Shown: positions 50,987 to 59,150, counted from the first letter of the stretch. The stretch: 64,000 nt of DNA from Achromobacter marplatensis (GCF_002209535.1 NZ_NJIG01000005.1:372001-436000); one strand, 5' to 3'. The notes: generated from the sequence alone by a model not told the origin. Numbers and translations are program-made.

Positions 50987-51511
50987 CTACGGCGCCGTCA
51001 CGATCTCCGCGGAGAAAGGGGTTTGCAGGGAAGGCTGGAGCCCTCCCGTCGTGGTGAGGGTGCCAGTCACCGTTTCGATGACGCCCACGAAATCGACATA
51101 GGTCTGCGCATAGCGGATGCCTAGCTCGCGCACGCCTAGCCGCTCGCTGGCAGCGCCGGCACTTTCGCGCGGTACCCGCTGCAGGCGGCCGGCGTCGAAC
51201 AATGCCAGGGCCAGGGCTTCGGCCCGTTCCTCGTAGACGGGGTGGCGCAAGGTCAAGCCAATCTTGTCCAGCACGTCGTAGGCGGCCGCGCCGACACTGC
51301 GCAGTTCGACGGTGGCATCGCGGTGATCATGAACGGGCTGGTTGCCGTTATCGTGGACCATGCCTTCTTCGGCCGGACCCGCCTCTACCCACCGCACCGC
51401 CATCGCGATGTAAGGCGGCAAGGCGCCAGGCTCCACCTGGTCGGAAGGGATGACGGGAACACCGCCCGCGGCGGCCGTCACCAGTGTCAGAATTGCGTTC
51501 TCGGGCGTCAT
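50987..51511 (-). CDS. Neck/tail terminator protein
   Basis: 174 residues from ATG 51511 (GAGG five bases upstream). MTPENAILTLVTAAAGGVPV, DATVELRSVGAAAYDVLDKI and the LGVRELGIRYAQTYVDFVG ending fit phage neck (tail terminator) proteins. It caps the tail tube at the head-proximal end. It is the first late gene here; no head gene precedes it. Confidence 0.75.
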   Translation of the reverse strand: MTPENAILTLVTAAAGGVPVIPSDQVEPGALPPYIAMAVRWVEAGPAEEGMVHDNGNQPVHDHRDATVELRSVGAAAYDVLDKIGLTLRHPVYEERAEALALALFDAGRLQRVPRESAGAASERLGVRELGIRYAQTYVDFVGVIETVTGTLTTTGGLQPSLQTPFSAEIVTAP

Positions 51512-51533
51512 GGCGGCCTCGGTGATGGATCGG

Positions 51534-51571
51534 AAAAAACAAAGCCCGCGAACCGTGGAGGTTGGCGGGCT
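51534..51571 (-). terminator. Intrinsic terminator before the late tail operon
   Basis: AGCCCGC and GCGGGCT with a 15-base loop; minus-strand U-rich tail. It separates the early/regulatory genes from the tail genes, the usual position of the terminator overcome by a late antiterminator. Confidence 0.8.
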
Positions 51572-51600
51572 GCATTTCGTGTGGGCGCAATGCCCCGCGG

Positions 51601-51882
51601 CTATTGTCTCAAATCCGGTCCTAAATGGCGCGTGTTTTTCTGAAGTGCGTGTCCCAATTCCGACCATGCATACGTGGCGGACTTCGTATTACCGCCGCAG
51701 CGCTGCACGTGGCCCGCATCCAGCAAATGATCCAGCACACGGCGGGCGCCTCGGCGCATGGCCTCTTGCGACGCAGGCGCCAGAGGAATGCCGCGGCTGA
51801 CATGGCGCAGGATCTCCGCCATCCTGAATTCCCGTCCCGGATACGCGGCCAACAGATCAATGACCTCGTGCGCGTACTTCAT
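51601..51882 (-). CDS. Small protein, possible winged helix
   Basis: 93 residues from ATG 51882 (GGAGGG upstream): MKYAHEVIDLLAAYPGREFR, MAEILRHVSRG, RRGARRVLDHLLDAGHVQRC and a beta-hairpin-like TKSATYAW. This resembles a winged-helix DNA-binding domain. Last gene of the early operon, after the late-regulator-like gene. Confidence 0.65.
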   Translation of the reverse strand: MKYAHEVIDLLAAYPGREFRMAEILRHVSRGIPLAPASQEAMRRGARRVLDHLLDAGHVQRCGGNTKSATYAWSELGHALQKNTRHLGPDLRQ

Positions 51883-52355
51883 TTGAACGCCCTCCATACC
51901 TGCTGCTTGAAACTTCCCAGCGCCACCTTGTAGTACGGCAGCGTGATGCCGATAACGCGGGACGCCTTGTCCTGACGCAAATGCGCGGGCAGGTCGCCGT
52001 ATTCCGCACGGCGCGTGTATTCCGCCTGGATGATGCGACGCTCGGCCAGCGGCAGCGCTTCGTACAGGGCATGCACCTTGCACGCGCGCTCATGGTTCAC
52101 CGGAATGCGTATGGGCTCGTCGTCGTCATCGTGGCCGGGCTGCGGCGGAAACTCGCACACGTCCGGCATTGCTTGCGCCATCCGACGCGGGCCTGGCCAA
52201 TCGCCTTCCCACTGCGACCGCATCCAGTTGCGGATCTCGTCTTCCACCCAACGTGGCAATCCTTCTTCCATTCCACACCTCGTCTCAATTCCATTGATGC
52301 CAATTCGGGCGAGCCCTTCTCGCATACGCCGCCCGGATACGAATCGCTTGCTCAT
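51879..52355 (-). CDS. Putative late transcription regulator (Q/ArpU-type)
   Basis: 158 residues. The C-terminal half (KVHALYEALPLAERRIIQAE, RQDKASRVIGITLPYYKVAL) resembles the sigma region 4-like module of phage late regulators. ATG 52355 overlaps the preceding stop. Position between replication genes and late operon agrees. Assignment is by resemblance only. Confidence 0.55.
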   Translation of the reverse strand: MSKRFVSGRRMREGLARIGINGIETRCGMEEGLPRWVEDEIRNWMRSQWEGDWPGPRRMAQAMPDVCEFPPQPGHDDDDEPIRIPVNHERACKVHALYEALPLAERRIIQAEYTRRAEYGDLPAHLRQDKASRVIGITLPYYKVALGSFKQQVWRAFK

Positions 52356-53035
52356 GGGGTCTGCGGATGGGAGGTGCCTTTGGCGACCGTCAGCATTTCC
52401 GCGATCGCTTTCGTGGGATGTCCTCCCATTGCGATCCGCGCTTCCCATCGATCGATCCACTCGCGATGCGACCGGCTGCGGGGCTCCAGCAGCTGCCCCG
52501 CGCCCATCGCCCTGAGTGCGGCCTCGGCTTGGGCGCGCGTGGCCAGGGTCTGGCCTGGCGCGGGCAACGCCGCACGCGGCGGCGGAATTTCTGGCCATGC
52601 CCCCTTGCCCAGTTCTTCAGACAACGTCCTTTCCCAGCGCACCTTCATCGACCCGTAGTTGCTGTTCAGAAGATCCACCGTGCTGACACCCACTGCCGCC
52701 CAATAAACGGCGGGATGCGACCAGCAGCCGCTTTCGCCCCGACGCCGCGCCGACATGCCACGCACGGCCTCGTGATAGGCCACTTCCGGCGTCAACCACG
52801 GGCAACACAGCTTCAGGAACTCCGGCAGCGTCGGCGGCCACTCCCGCGCCAGGCACGCCATCAAGCCGCGCCTGACCTGCGGCTCGTCAAGCCCTGCCAA
52901 TTTCTGGTTCCAAGAGTCTTTCAGCTCGCGCGGCGTCAGGCCTTCCCACTGCTGCGCGAACTTCGCGCCGTAGAGCAGGTGCATTTCACGAACGACCAGT
53001 GCCCCCAGCCCCGCCGATGCGTCAGCGACTTGCAT
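52352..53035 (-). CDS. Replication protein P-like
   Basis: 227 residues. FAQQWEGLTPRELKDSWNQK and REWPPTLPEFLKLCCPWLTP are typical of lambda P-like helicase loaders. Overlaps the O-like gene by 14 bases. It would load host DnaB at the origin, so the locus retains replication functions unusual for a domesticated tailocin. Confidence 0.75.
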   Translation of the reverse strand: MQVADASAGLGALVVREMHLLYGAKFAQQWEGLTPRELKDSWNQKLAGLDEPQVRRGLMACLAREWPPTLPEFLKLCCPWLTPEVAYHEAVRGMSARRRGESGCWSHPAVYWAAVGVSTVDLLNSNYGSMKVRWERTLSEELGKGAWPEIPPPRAALPAPGQTLATRAQAEAALRAMGAGQLLEPRSRSHREWIDRWEARIAMGGHPTKAIAEMLTVAKGTSHPQTP

Positions 53036-53843
53036 CGATCACTCCCATGTCGATCTCGTTGCGAGCATGACTTTCAGCCAGCACGCTACGCAGCTCCGAC
53101 GACCAATCCGCCCGCTGCCGCGCCCGGTTGGCGGGCGCGGCACGAGCGGTATCACGCGGCGGGAACAGGCCCAGGTAACCGCTGGCAATGCTGTGGGCGA
53201 TAACGGCGTGCGGAGCAATGCCGTCAGCCCGGTAACCCGCAAGTTGCTGCAGCTGACGCCGCGCGCCCTCCTCCGTTATCGGTTTCTTGCGGTCTTTTCG
53301 ATCGGCTACCCAACTTCTCCAGTCCGCGGGATCTAGCCATTCAGGCAACGCAATCGCCGCGGCGTCAAATCCGGCTCTGCGAGGGCACGGCGTTGGAACG
53401 GATTCTTGCTGGCTTCTGGTTTCTGGTTCTAGTTCTGGTTCCTGGTTAGTTGCGTCGACGTTCAACGGATGTTGAACAGCCTCGGCGCCCACGCCGATCT
53501 TGCGGTGCTGCGCCTGCCGTGCCCGCTTTGCGGCGCTAGCCTTGCCTGCGACGGACTTCGCCTCCTTGTTGCCGTGATAGCGGGCGATCTCCGCGTCGCA
53601 GCGGGCATGCCTCCAGCCGTGCTCCGTTGCAGCAAAAAACTCGTTCAATACTTGGGAGACGGCGGCCTGTTCCTCATCGGACCGCGCGATCAGCAAACGG
53701 CACAGCTTGTCGACGTCCCGGGACAAGGGGGCCTCCGTGTCGTAATAGAGTTCGATCAAGTCGCGGTACACGCTGCGTTCAATACGCGTGAGGTGACGGG
53801 TCGCGCTGTTGAAATCGCCAATGTGGTGGGGGTAATAGTTCAT
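53022..53843 (-). CDS. Replication initiator O-like (DUF1376 N-terminus)
   Basis: 273 residues. MNYYPHHIGDFNSATRHLTR and SVYRDLIELYYDTEAPLSRD are the DUF1376 signature. A low-complexity NQEPELEPETRS segment in the middle is encoded by repeated CCAGAA-like units (53405-53450), which might be origin iterons. The C-terminus has a helicase-interaction-like segment (DWRSWVADRKDRKKPITEEG). Confidence 0.8.
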   Translation of the reverse strand: MNYYPHHIGDFNSATRHLTRIERSVYRDLIELYYDTEAPLSRDVDKLCRLLIARSDEEQAAVSQVLNEFFAATEHGWRHARCDAEIARYHGNKEAKSVAGKASAAKRARQAQHRKIGVGAEAVQHPLNVDATNQEPELEPETRSQQESVPTPCPRRAGFDAAAIALPEWLDPADWRSWVADRKDRKKPITEEGARRQLQQLAGYRADGIAPHAVIAHSIASGYLGLFPPRDTARAAPANRARQRADWSSELRSVLAESHARNEIDMGVIDASR

Positions 53844-54079
53844 CGCGCCTTTGTCCCTTCGGCCAGCTCAGGCCAGATTCGGATGCAGTCGGCGGGACGC
53901 AGGTCGCGCCGGGTGACCACGCCGCAGGTGGCTTGCTCGATCAGGGCGCAATGCTTGACCGGGACGGGCCTGCGGCCCGTGCGCCACTGATAGATCAGCG
54001 CGGGGGATACCCCCACGCGTCGAGCGAGCGCCGCAGCGGTGAGCGCCCCCTCCCGGTTGAAATAATCATGTAGCTTCAT
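53840..54079 (-). CDS. Cro/YdaS-like repressor of the tail locus
   Basis: 79 residues from ATG 54079: MKLHDYFNREGALTAAALAR, then VGVSPALIYQWRTGRRPVPV, a YdaS-type HTH. Divergent from the CI-like gene. A -10 TATAGT at 54092-54087 puts the transcript start next to the ATG, so the message is probably leaderless. First gene of the minus-strand early operon. Confidence 0.8.
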   Translation of the reverse strand: MKLHDYFNREGALTAAALARRVGVSPALIYQWRTGRRPVPVKHCALIEQATCGVVTRRDLRPADCIRIWPELAEGTKAR

Positions 54080-54086
54080 CACTAAA

Positions 54087-54149
54087 ACTATAGCGATGCT
54101 ACAGTTTATAAGCAAGCCATGCTATAGTTTTATTTGAATAGCATTGCTA
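54087..54149. promoter_or_regulatory. Operators and promoter between cro-like and CI-like genes
   Basis: Three sites of pattern TAGCNNNGCTA: 54091-54101 (TAGCGATGCTA), 54114-54124 (AAGCCATGCTA) and 54139-54149 (TAGCATTGCTA), spaced 23 and 25 bases. The first overlaps the -10 of the minus promoter (TTGCTT 54115-54110, 17 bases, TATAGT 54092-54087). The third abuts the CI-like start codon. Confidence 0.75.
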
Positions 54150-54150
54150 T

Positions 54151-55224
54151 ATGAAAATGTGGACGATCGAAGAGGAAGCCGCCGCCCTGCGCGCACGCTT
54201 TGAAGGCGTGAACCGCGCGGCATTCGCTCGCGACCACGAGGTCAAGGGCGGCCAGGCGATGATTTATCAGCACATCACTGGTCGGCGTCCCATTGGCATC
54301 GAGGCCGCAATGGCTTATGCCGAAGGCTTCGGCTGCACACTCGCCGCGATCAGCCCGCGCCTGGCCCTCGAAGCCCAAAAGGCAGCGTCGCTATCGACGG
54401 CCGCCCCCCTTCCCCCGCCGGCTGCAGACGTGGCATGGCCTTTTCCGTCGGTACCCGCATCACTGGTTAGAGGCCTGGCCGACGATCAGCTCAAGCGCCT
54501 GGAAGGCGCGTTGCTGCTCGCACTGGGCCAGATGGGCGTGAAGGCCAAGGGATCGTCCGCGCAGTCCAAGGCTCAGCAAGCCAAACGCGGCACCGTCATG
54601 AACATCGACGCCGTCGCAGACGAATTCCCGATGGCGCCGGTCGCTGCTGCCCCATGGGATCCTGATGGTCTTACCACCCATCAGGCTGATCGCGCCCAAG
54701 CCTTGCGCATCAGCACGGCGGCCAACGTCGGCCACGTCGCCAACGCCGGCTACTCCGCCAACGACCAGGAATTCATGCCCATCCCTGAACTGGATGTGCG
54801 CCTGGCCGCCGGCCGGCTTGGCATTGAGAACTACCACGAGACCGAGATCGGCGAAATCTTGCTGCGCCGCTCATTCCTGGAATCGTTCAAGCTGCCGCTC
54901 AGCCGCATGAAAATCGTTTATGCGCAGGGCGACAGCATGGAACCCGTCATCCGCAATGGCGGCCCCATGCTGTTCTTCGAAGATCCCGTCACCGACCCGC
55001 GCGAGATCGACCCGCGTACGGTGTACGCGATCAACCACGGTGGCAAGATGATCGTGAAGTGCATCGCGCGCGAACGCGAAGGCGGATGGCTGGCCAAATC
55101 GCTGAACCCCGCTTACGCGCCCTTCCCGCTGGAAAAGGAAGACGGATGCGAAGTGCGCATCGTCGGACGGATCCTGTGGTCGCCCTATGATCTGCGCAAT
55201 GGCGTGGATGAGCGGCTGCTGTAG
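54151..55224 (+). CDS. CI-like repressor, S24 peptidase, of the tail locus
   Basis: 357 residues. N-terminal HTH (REFEGVNRAAFAR-type, MIYQHITGRRPIG), linker with AWPFP (about 92), DEFPM (about 157), then S24 domain: Ser in QGDSMEP (about 261) and Lys in GGKMIVK (about 300). Residues from about 240 to the end are identical to those of the repressor at 58116. It probably represses the tail operon through the TAGC-type operators and is cleaved after DNA damage. Confidence 0.88.
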   Translation: MKMWTIEEEAAALRARFEGVNRAAFARDHEVKGGQAMIYQHITGRRPIGIEAAMAYAEGFGCTLAAISPRLALEAQKAASLSTAAPLPPPAADVAWPFPSVPASLVRGLADDQLKRLEGALLLALGQMGVKAKGSSAQSKAQQAKRGTVMNIDAVADEFPMAPVAAAPWDPDGLTTHQADRAQALRISTAANVGHVANAGYSANDQEFMPIPELDVRLAAGRLGIENYHETEIGEILLRRSFLESFKLPLSRMKIVYAQGDSMEPVIRNGGPMLFFEDPVTDPREIDPRTVYAINHGGKMIVKCIAREREGGWLAKSLNPAYAPFPLEKEDGCEVRIVGRILWSPYDLRNGVDERLL

Positions 55225-55226
55225 AC
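54865..55226 (+). repeat. Direct repeat copy A: C-terminal domain of CI-like repressor
   Basis: 362 bases repeated at 58789-59150 in the same orientation. About eight mismatches are seen by eye, all silent. The copies lie 3.9 kb apart and bracket the tailspike and secreted propeller genes. Confidence 0.9.
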
Positions 55227-55312
55227 ATCCTGTGGTTTGACGCCAGCGCCATTCTCCTGTCAAGGCGACATAAGGGACTGCCTTCTACCTCACCCACGTT
55301 TTATTGGCAACG

Positions 55313-55348
55313 ATTCAACAACAGACACCTAGGTGTCTGTTGTTGAAT
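55313..55348. repeat. 36-bp perfect palindrome
   Basis: ATTCAACAACAGACACCT followed directly by AGGTGTCTGTTGTTGAAT, no mismatch and no loop. It stands between two convergent genes (ends 55224 and 55363), so it could act as a bidirectional terminator although no U-run follows; it could also be a protein-binding site. Confidence 0.85.
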
Positions 55349-55362
55349 GAGCTGTTGCCGTG

Positions 55363-56727
55363 TTAGAAAAGCTCCTCGACCAACAGCGAGCCATCGGTTA
55401 CGCGCGCAATATTCCCATCGCTACTGGCGAACATCACGCTGGCAGTATAGGTGCCACCACTTGGCACATCAAAGAGTGCGTCTGAGTCAATCGACTGCAA
55501 ATACAGGTGATAGGGAATCTCGCGCATCGTGCTTTGATGAGGAACTCCGTTCAAAGCCAAAATGAATTTGGCGGTACCCGTACTAAGCTTGCCCACTCGA
55601 CCAGAGAATCGGGCACGAAGCTTGGCACCGGGCTTTACATTCGAAAGAACAACGGAAAACGGCCCGGCTGGAACATAGGAGGTGCTTGCCGTATCTACGG
55701 CCGTATCTACAAGCGTCTTTTGTACAACATCGCGGGTACGCCACACACGCTTCCCCTGGACGATCTCAACGCCGGAATGCGACCTCACACTTACATAAGG
55801 CATAACGGGAAGAGGGGCTCCATCACCTTCTTGAAAAATGGTGAAGGTATTTCCCAGAGACCCGGAGATGCCTCCGACCGGATTGCTCGCGCCGATGTTC
55901 TGGAATACGTTCTCCATGGGAAACCGGGTATCTCCGGACCACGGCTGAAAAAACACCGACCAACCGTAAGAGGGAGCCCCGCCCGGAATCACCTGCAAAC
56001 CCTGAAACGTATTATTGTCTGCACCATGCAGATAAATTCCGCTCGAAAGCGCCGACCCTCCGTAGAAAAAGACTCCACCAATAAAATCGTTATTTGCAGA
56101 ATCAGGCTGCCCCGTCAGAGACTTTGTTTCGAGAACACCGGAAGTCAGCATTATCCCCTGCGCATTGACGTTTGCAGGTAGTACCGCATAGCAATGAAGG
56201 AAAGTGTTATTACCACATCCGTACGCGCAAGCGGGCGGAAACTGAGACCTAGTGGTCAAAACATACCCGGCCTTGGTGTATGCCTTAGCCATCACCGCGG
56301 TAAAAAAACTATCTGCAACGTGATTCACGAGTAGGCCAATCCCCGCCTTCTTATTGCAATTCAGCATCATTTGTTCAATGCCCATTGCATGGAGTGGGCC
56401 CGCGAGATAGACAACGGCGGCATTGTCACTGGCCGGACCATCATACAAGATCTCGGTTGCTCCCCTTTGCTGTACAAAATCCTGACCATCGTGACTTCCG
56501 AAACCCTCGCCGACGAGCCGAATTCGGTGATCCCGAGTGGAAACATGGGTATCTGCGCCATCACCAATGACGATAGACTGGCTGATACGGAATAGGCCCC
56601 GGCCAAAATTGACGATCCCTCCTCCTAGCTGATCTGCTGCAGCTATCGCCGCCATGATTGCAGGAAAGCTGTCGGCAGCACCTGTGGGGTCAGCCCCAAA
56701 ATCCAGAACATTGATTGAATCACTCAT
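55363..56727 (-). CDS. Beta-helix tailspike (pectate-lyase-3 fold), possible depolymerase
   Basis: 454 residues. SINVLDFGADPTGAADSFPA and IMAAIAAADQLGGGIVNFGR are the classic opening of pectate_lyase_3 tailspikes, followed by parallel beta-helix repeats and a C-terminal beta-sandwich with KLRARFSGRVGKLSTGTAKF. It could bind or cut a surface glycan as a second receptor-binding protein. Base composition is lower in GC than the tail genes and it sits outside the late operon, so it looks like an acquired cargo gene. Confidence 0.8.
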   Translation of the reverse strand: MSDSINVLDFGADPTGAADSFPAIMAAIAAADQLGGGIVNFGRGLFRISQSIVIGDGADTHVSTRDHRIRLVGEGFGSHDGQDFVQQRGATEILYDGPASDNAAVVYLAGPLHAMGIEQMMLNCNKKAGIGLLVNHVADSFFTAVMAKAYTKAGYVLTTRSQFPPACAYGCGNNTFLHCYAVLPANVNAQGIMLTSGVLETKSLTGQPDSANNDFIGGVFFYGGSALSSGIYLHGADNNTFQGLQVIPGGAPSYGWSVFFQPWSGDTRFPMENVFQNIGASNPVGGISGSLGNTFTIFQEGDGAPLPVMPYVSVRSHSGVEIVQGKRVWRTRDVVQKTLVDTAVDTASTSYVPAGPFSVVLSNVKPGAKLRARFSGRVGKLSTGTAKFILALNGVPHQSTMREIPYHLYLQSIDSDALFDVPSGGTYTASVMFASSDGNIARVTDGSLLVEELF

Positions 56728-56885
56728 AAAACGACCCTCACCATTTTCGAGCAGGTTTTATACGAGCCTATCGAATTCGTCTCGACGAATTAATAGAATC
56801 TCCCTGATCTGTTTATCCGCCACTTGGGAACTCTTCAGGCTCATCTAGATGCGACGTATAGGCGCACGCAGCTAAACATCACTCT

Positions 56886-57890
56886 TCAAGGTGTGATCGT
56901 CTTCTGATACCAATAGATGTCCCACAGACTCGGGGCAGGCCGACTGCTCCCCTGCGAAGTGGCCGCCCCGAAATACAATTGATATGCCGGAAGCCACGGA
57001 TTGATGTTTCCATAAGAATTTCTAAGAAATGCCGCAAACGCATTCCAACTTTTCCCGGTGTCCGCCGATGTCACGTTGTCTACCGCTTCCCATGTACCCG
57101 AACCCATGGAACCCCACTTCATTCGATAGACATCGAGCCGGCCTTCATCATTTAGCCGATTCGTGACCATGTATACCTTGTCGGTGGTGGCGTCATATCC
57201 GAAGTCGGCTGCAGTAATGAACCCACCGTAGACGCCTTGCTCAGAAATCTGGTATTGGTAGTCCAGGTTCAAACCATTGGGAGAATGAAACAGATGATAG
57301 TGCTGGGGCCCACCCGCCGTCTCTTGACGTAGCACAAACAGCCAGACAGCTGCCCCCCCTGTTCCATTAATGGCAACTTGATGGCCAATCCCATAGGCTT
57401 GACCATAGTTCTCGCGATAAATGGGCGTGGGATGCTTGACCCAGTGAATCTTGTCATTAGAAAAGGCAACACCAACCCCGTTATTGACCCCCCCATTTGA
57501 TCCATCATTCGTGCCGGTGTAGTACATAGCGTATTGGTAATGTGTTGCGCTGCCCAGCGGATAGATGAAATCGCCTTTAACCACACTCGGATCGCATGTA
57601 TGCGCCGAATCCCAACCATTGCTGCCCTGATTACCGGGCTGCAAAACGTTCTGAATCGACCCATAGGTCGGCCCTGAAACATCGATGTTTTGATAATAGA
57701 TATTGTCGGCATTATTGCCCGACCCACACCACCATATATCCATGGAATTCCCTTCCCGGATTACTGCCGGTGCATAGTCGTATCCAGAGCGCTGAAAAAG
57801 CACCCCAGATTGCGACGGGGGCTGCGCGAGCGCTGCCACGCACGGAACCAGGAGGGTTACGTACGCCAAGATATTTCGTGCGAATTTCAT
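56886..57890 (-). CDS. Secreted five-bladed propeller protein, GH43-like
   Basis: 334 residues. Signal peptide (NILAYVTLLVPCVAALAQ). The mature part has repeated blades with YQYAMYYTGTNDGSNGG, CDPSVVKGDFIYPLG, GVAFSNDKIHWVKHPTP and VYMVTNRLNDEGRLDVYRMK, resembling GH43/GH32-type propellers. Clear catalytic acids cannot be assigned, so it may be a binding protein. Low GC compared with its neighbours. The 225 bases upstream hold an inverted repeat (AGGACGC/GCGTCCT, about 57954-57997) and the operators of the next gene. Confidence 0.7.
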   Translation of the reverse strand: MKFARNILAYVTLLVPCVAALAQPPSQSGVLFQRSGYDYAPAVIREGNSMDIWWCGSGNNADNIYYQNIDVSGPTYGSIQNVLQPGNQGSNGWDSAHTCDPSVVKGDFIYPLGSATHYQYAMYYTGTNDGSNGGVNNGVGVAFSNDKIHWVKHPTPIYRENYGQAYGIGHQVAINGTGGAAVWLFVLRQETAGGPQHYHLFHSPNGLNLDYQYQISEQGVYGGFITAADFGYDATTDKVYMVTNRLNDEGRLDVYRMKWGSMGSGTWEAVDNVTSADTGKSWNAFAAFLRNSYGNINPWLPAYQLYFGAATSQGSSRPAPSLWDIYWYQKTITP

Positions 57891-58056
57891 AAATTCCTCA
57901 TTTCACGTTGATATTGAGTTGACTCTTCACGCATTGGCCAGGGTGCCGCGTCAAGGACGCTTCCCACCCATCGCCTTTGCGGCTTCGGCTTGCGTCCTGA
58001 CCGTGGGCCCCTACATGTTGAAAAAAGGCCTCGTTTCAGTGGGCAGTTCATTTAAT

Positions 58057-58113
58057 CGCAATTGCGCTTAAAATTCAAGCGCCATTGCGCTTGCTTCAGG
58101 TATCACAATTGCG
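58057..58113. promoter_or_regulatory. Three operators upstream of the second repressor
   Basis: 10-bp cores CGCAATTGCG (58057-58066), CGCCATTGCG (58080-58089) and CACAATTGCG (58104-58113), spaced 23-24 bases. The last ends two bases before the start codon. The sequence differs from the TAGC operators of the first repressor, consistent with its different HTH. Confidence 0.75.
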
Positions 58114-58115
58114 AT

Positions 58116-59147
58116 ATGAAAGCTTTAAAAGACCGCCTTGTAGAAGCAAGGACTGAATCAGGCCTGTCCCAAGCTCAGCTAGCGAAAGCCGTGGGCGCAG
58201 GGCAGTCAACCATCGCGAGCATCGAAAACGGCCGAAACAAGGGGTCTTCCCTGTTCCTTGACTTGGCGCGCGCGCTGAATGTGAACGTGGAATGGCTCGT
58301 GGACGGCACAGGATCCAAACGAGACACTGTGAGTTCCCTGCAGACCGATCATCGGAAGATCGCATCGGCTTGGCCCTTTCCCGACATTTCCGAAGAAGAT
58401 GTCCGGGCGCTGCCTAAAGCGCATATCAACGCGCTACAGGGTGCGCTGGCCCTGGCTATTGCTCAACTGAAACTGGGTGTGAAGATTTCGACGCACGTGA
58501 CCATGATGCGCGGAGGACAACCAGCCAACGGCACTGCACCTGACGAATTCCCAATGACTGCTACACGTCATGACAATCCATGGGAAGGCGGCACAACGAC
58601 CAGATACGAGGAGAGCCTCCTGCAGTTGCACATCAGCCGGACCCCTAAAGTCGGCCATGTGCCCAAGGCCGGCTATTCAGCGGACGATCAGGACCTTTTG
58701 CCCGTTCCTGAGTTGGACGTGCGGCTGGCTGCCGGGGAGTTGGGCATTGAGAACTATGAGGAAACGGCGATCGGAGAGATCCTATTCCGCCGCTCATTCC
58801 TGGAATCGTTCAAGCTGCCGCTCAGCCGCATGAAAATCGTTTATGCGCAGGGCGACAGCATGGAACCCGTCATCCGCAATGGCGGCCCCATGCTGTTCTT
58901 CGAAGACCCCGTCACCGACCCGCGCGAGATCGACCCGCGTACGGTGTACGCGATCAACCACGGAGGGAAGATGATCGTGAAGTGCATCGCGCGCGAACGC
59001 GAAGGCGGATGGCTGGCCAAATCGCTGAATCCCGCTTACGCGCCCTTTCCGCTGGAAAAGGAAGACGGATGCGAGGTGCGCATCGTCGGACGGATCCTGT
59101 GGTCACCCTATGATCTGCGCAATGGCGTGGATGAGCGGCTGCTGTAG
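58116..59147 (+). CDS. Second CI-like repressor (XRE HTH + S24), orphan
   Basis: 343 residues from ATG 58116. N-terminal XRE-type HTH (LVEARTESGLSQAQLAKAVG, AGQSTIASIENGRN), linker SAWPFP (about 86), EEDVRAL and DEFPM, then an S24 domain whose last about 119 residues are identical to the repressor at 54151. There is no divergent cro partner: the gene to the left is the secreted propeller protein. The shared C-terminal domain could allow mixed dimers with the first repressor. Confidence 0.88.
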   Translation: MKALKDRLVEARTESGLSQAQLAKAVGAGQSTIASIENGRNKGSSLFLDLARALNVNVEWLVDGTGSKRDTVSSLQTDHRKIASAWPFPDISEEDVRALPKAHINALQGALALAIAQLKLGVKISTHVTMMRGGQPANGTAPDEFPMTATRHDNPWEGGTTTRYEESLLQLHISRTPKVGHVPKAGYSADDQDLLPVPELDVRLAAGELGIENYEETAIGEILFRRSFLESFKLPLSRMKIVYAQGDSMEPVIRNGGPMLFFEDPVTDPREIDPRTVYAINHGGKMIVKCIAREREGGWLAKSLNPAYAPFPLEKEDGCEVRIVGRILWSPYDLRNGVDERLL

Positions 59148-59150
59148 ACC
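58789..59150 (+). repeat. Direct repeat copy B: C-terminal domain of second repressor
   Basis: Partner of 54865-55226; see that entry. Homology continues at lower identity upstream (VGHVPKAGYSADDQD against VGHVANAGYSANDQE), so the high-identity tract looks like gene conversion. Confidence 0.9.
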
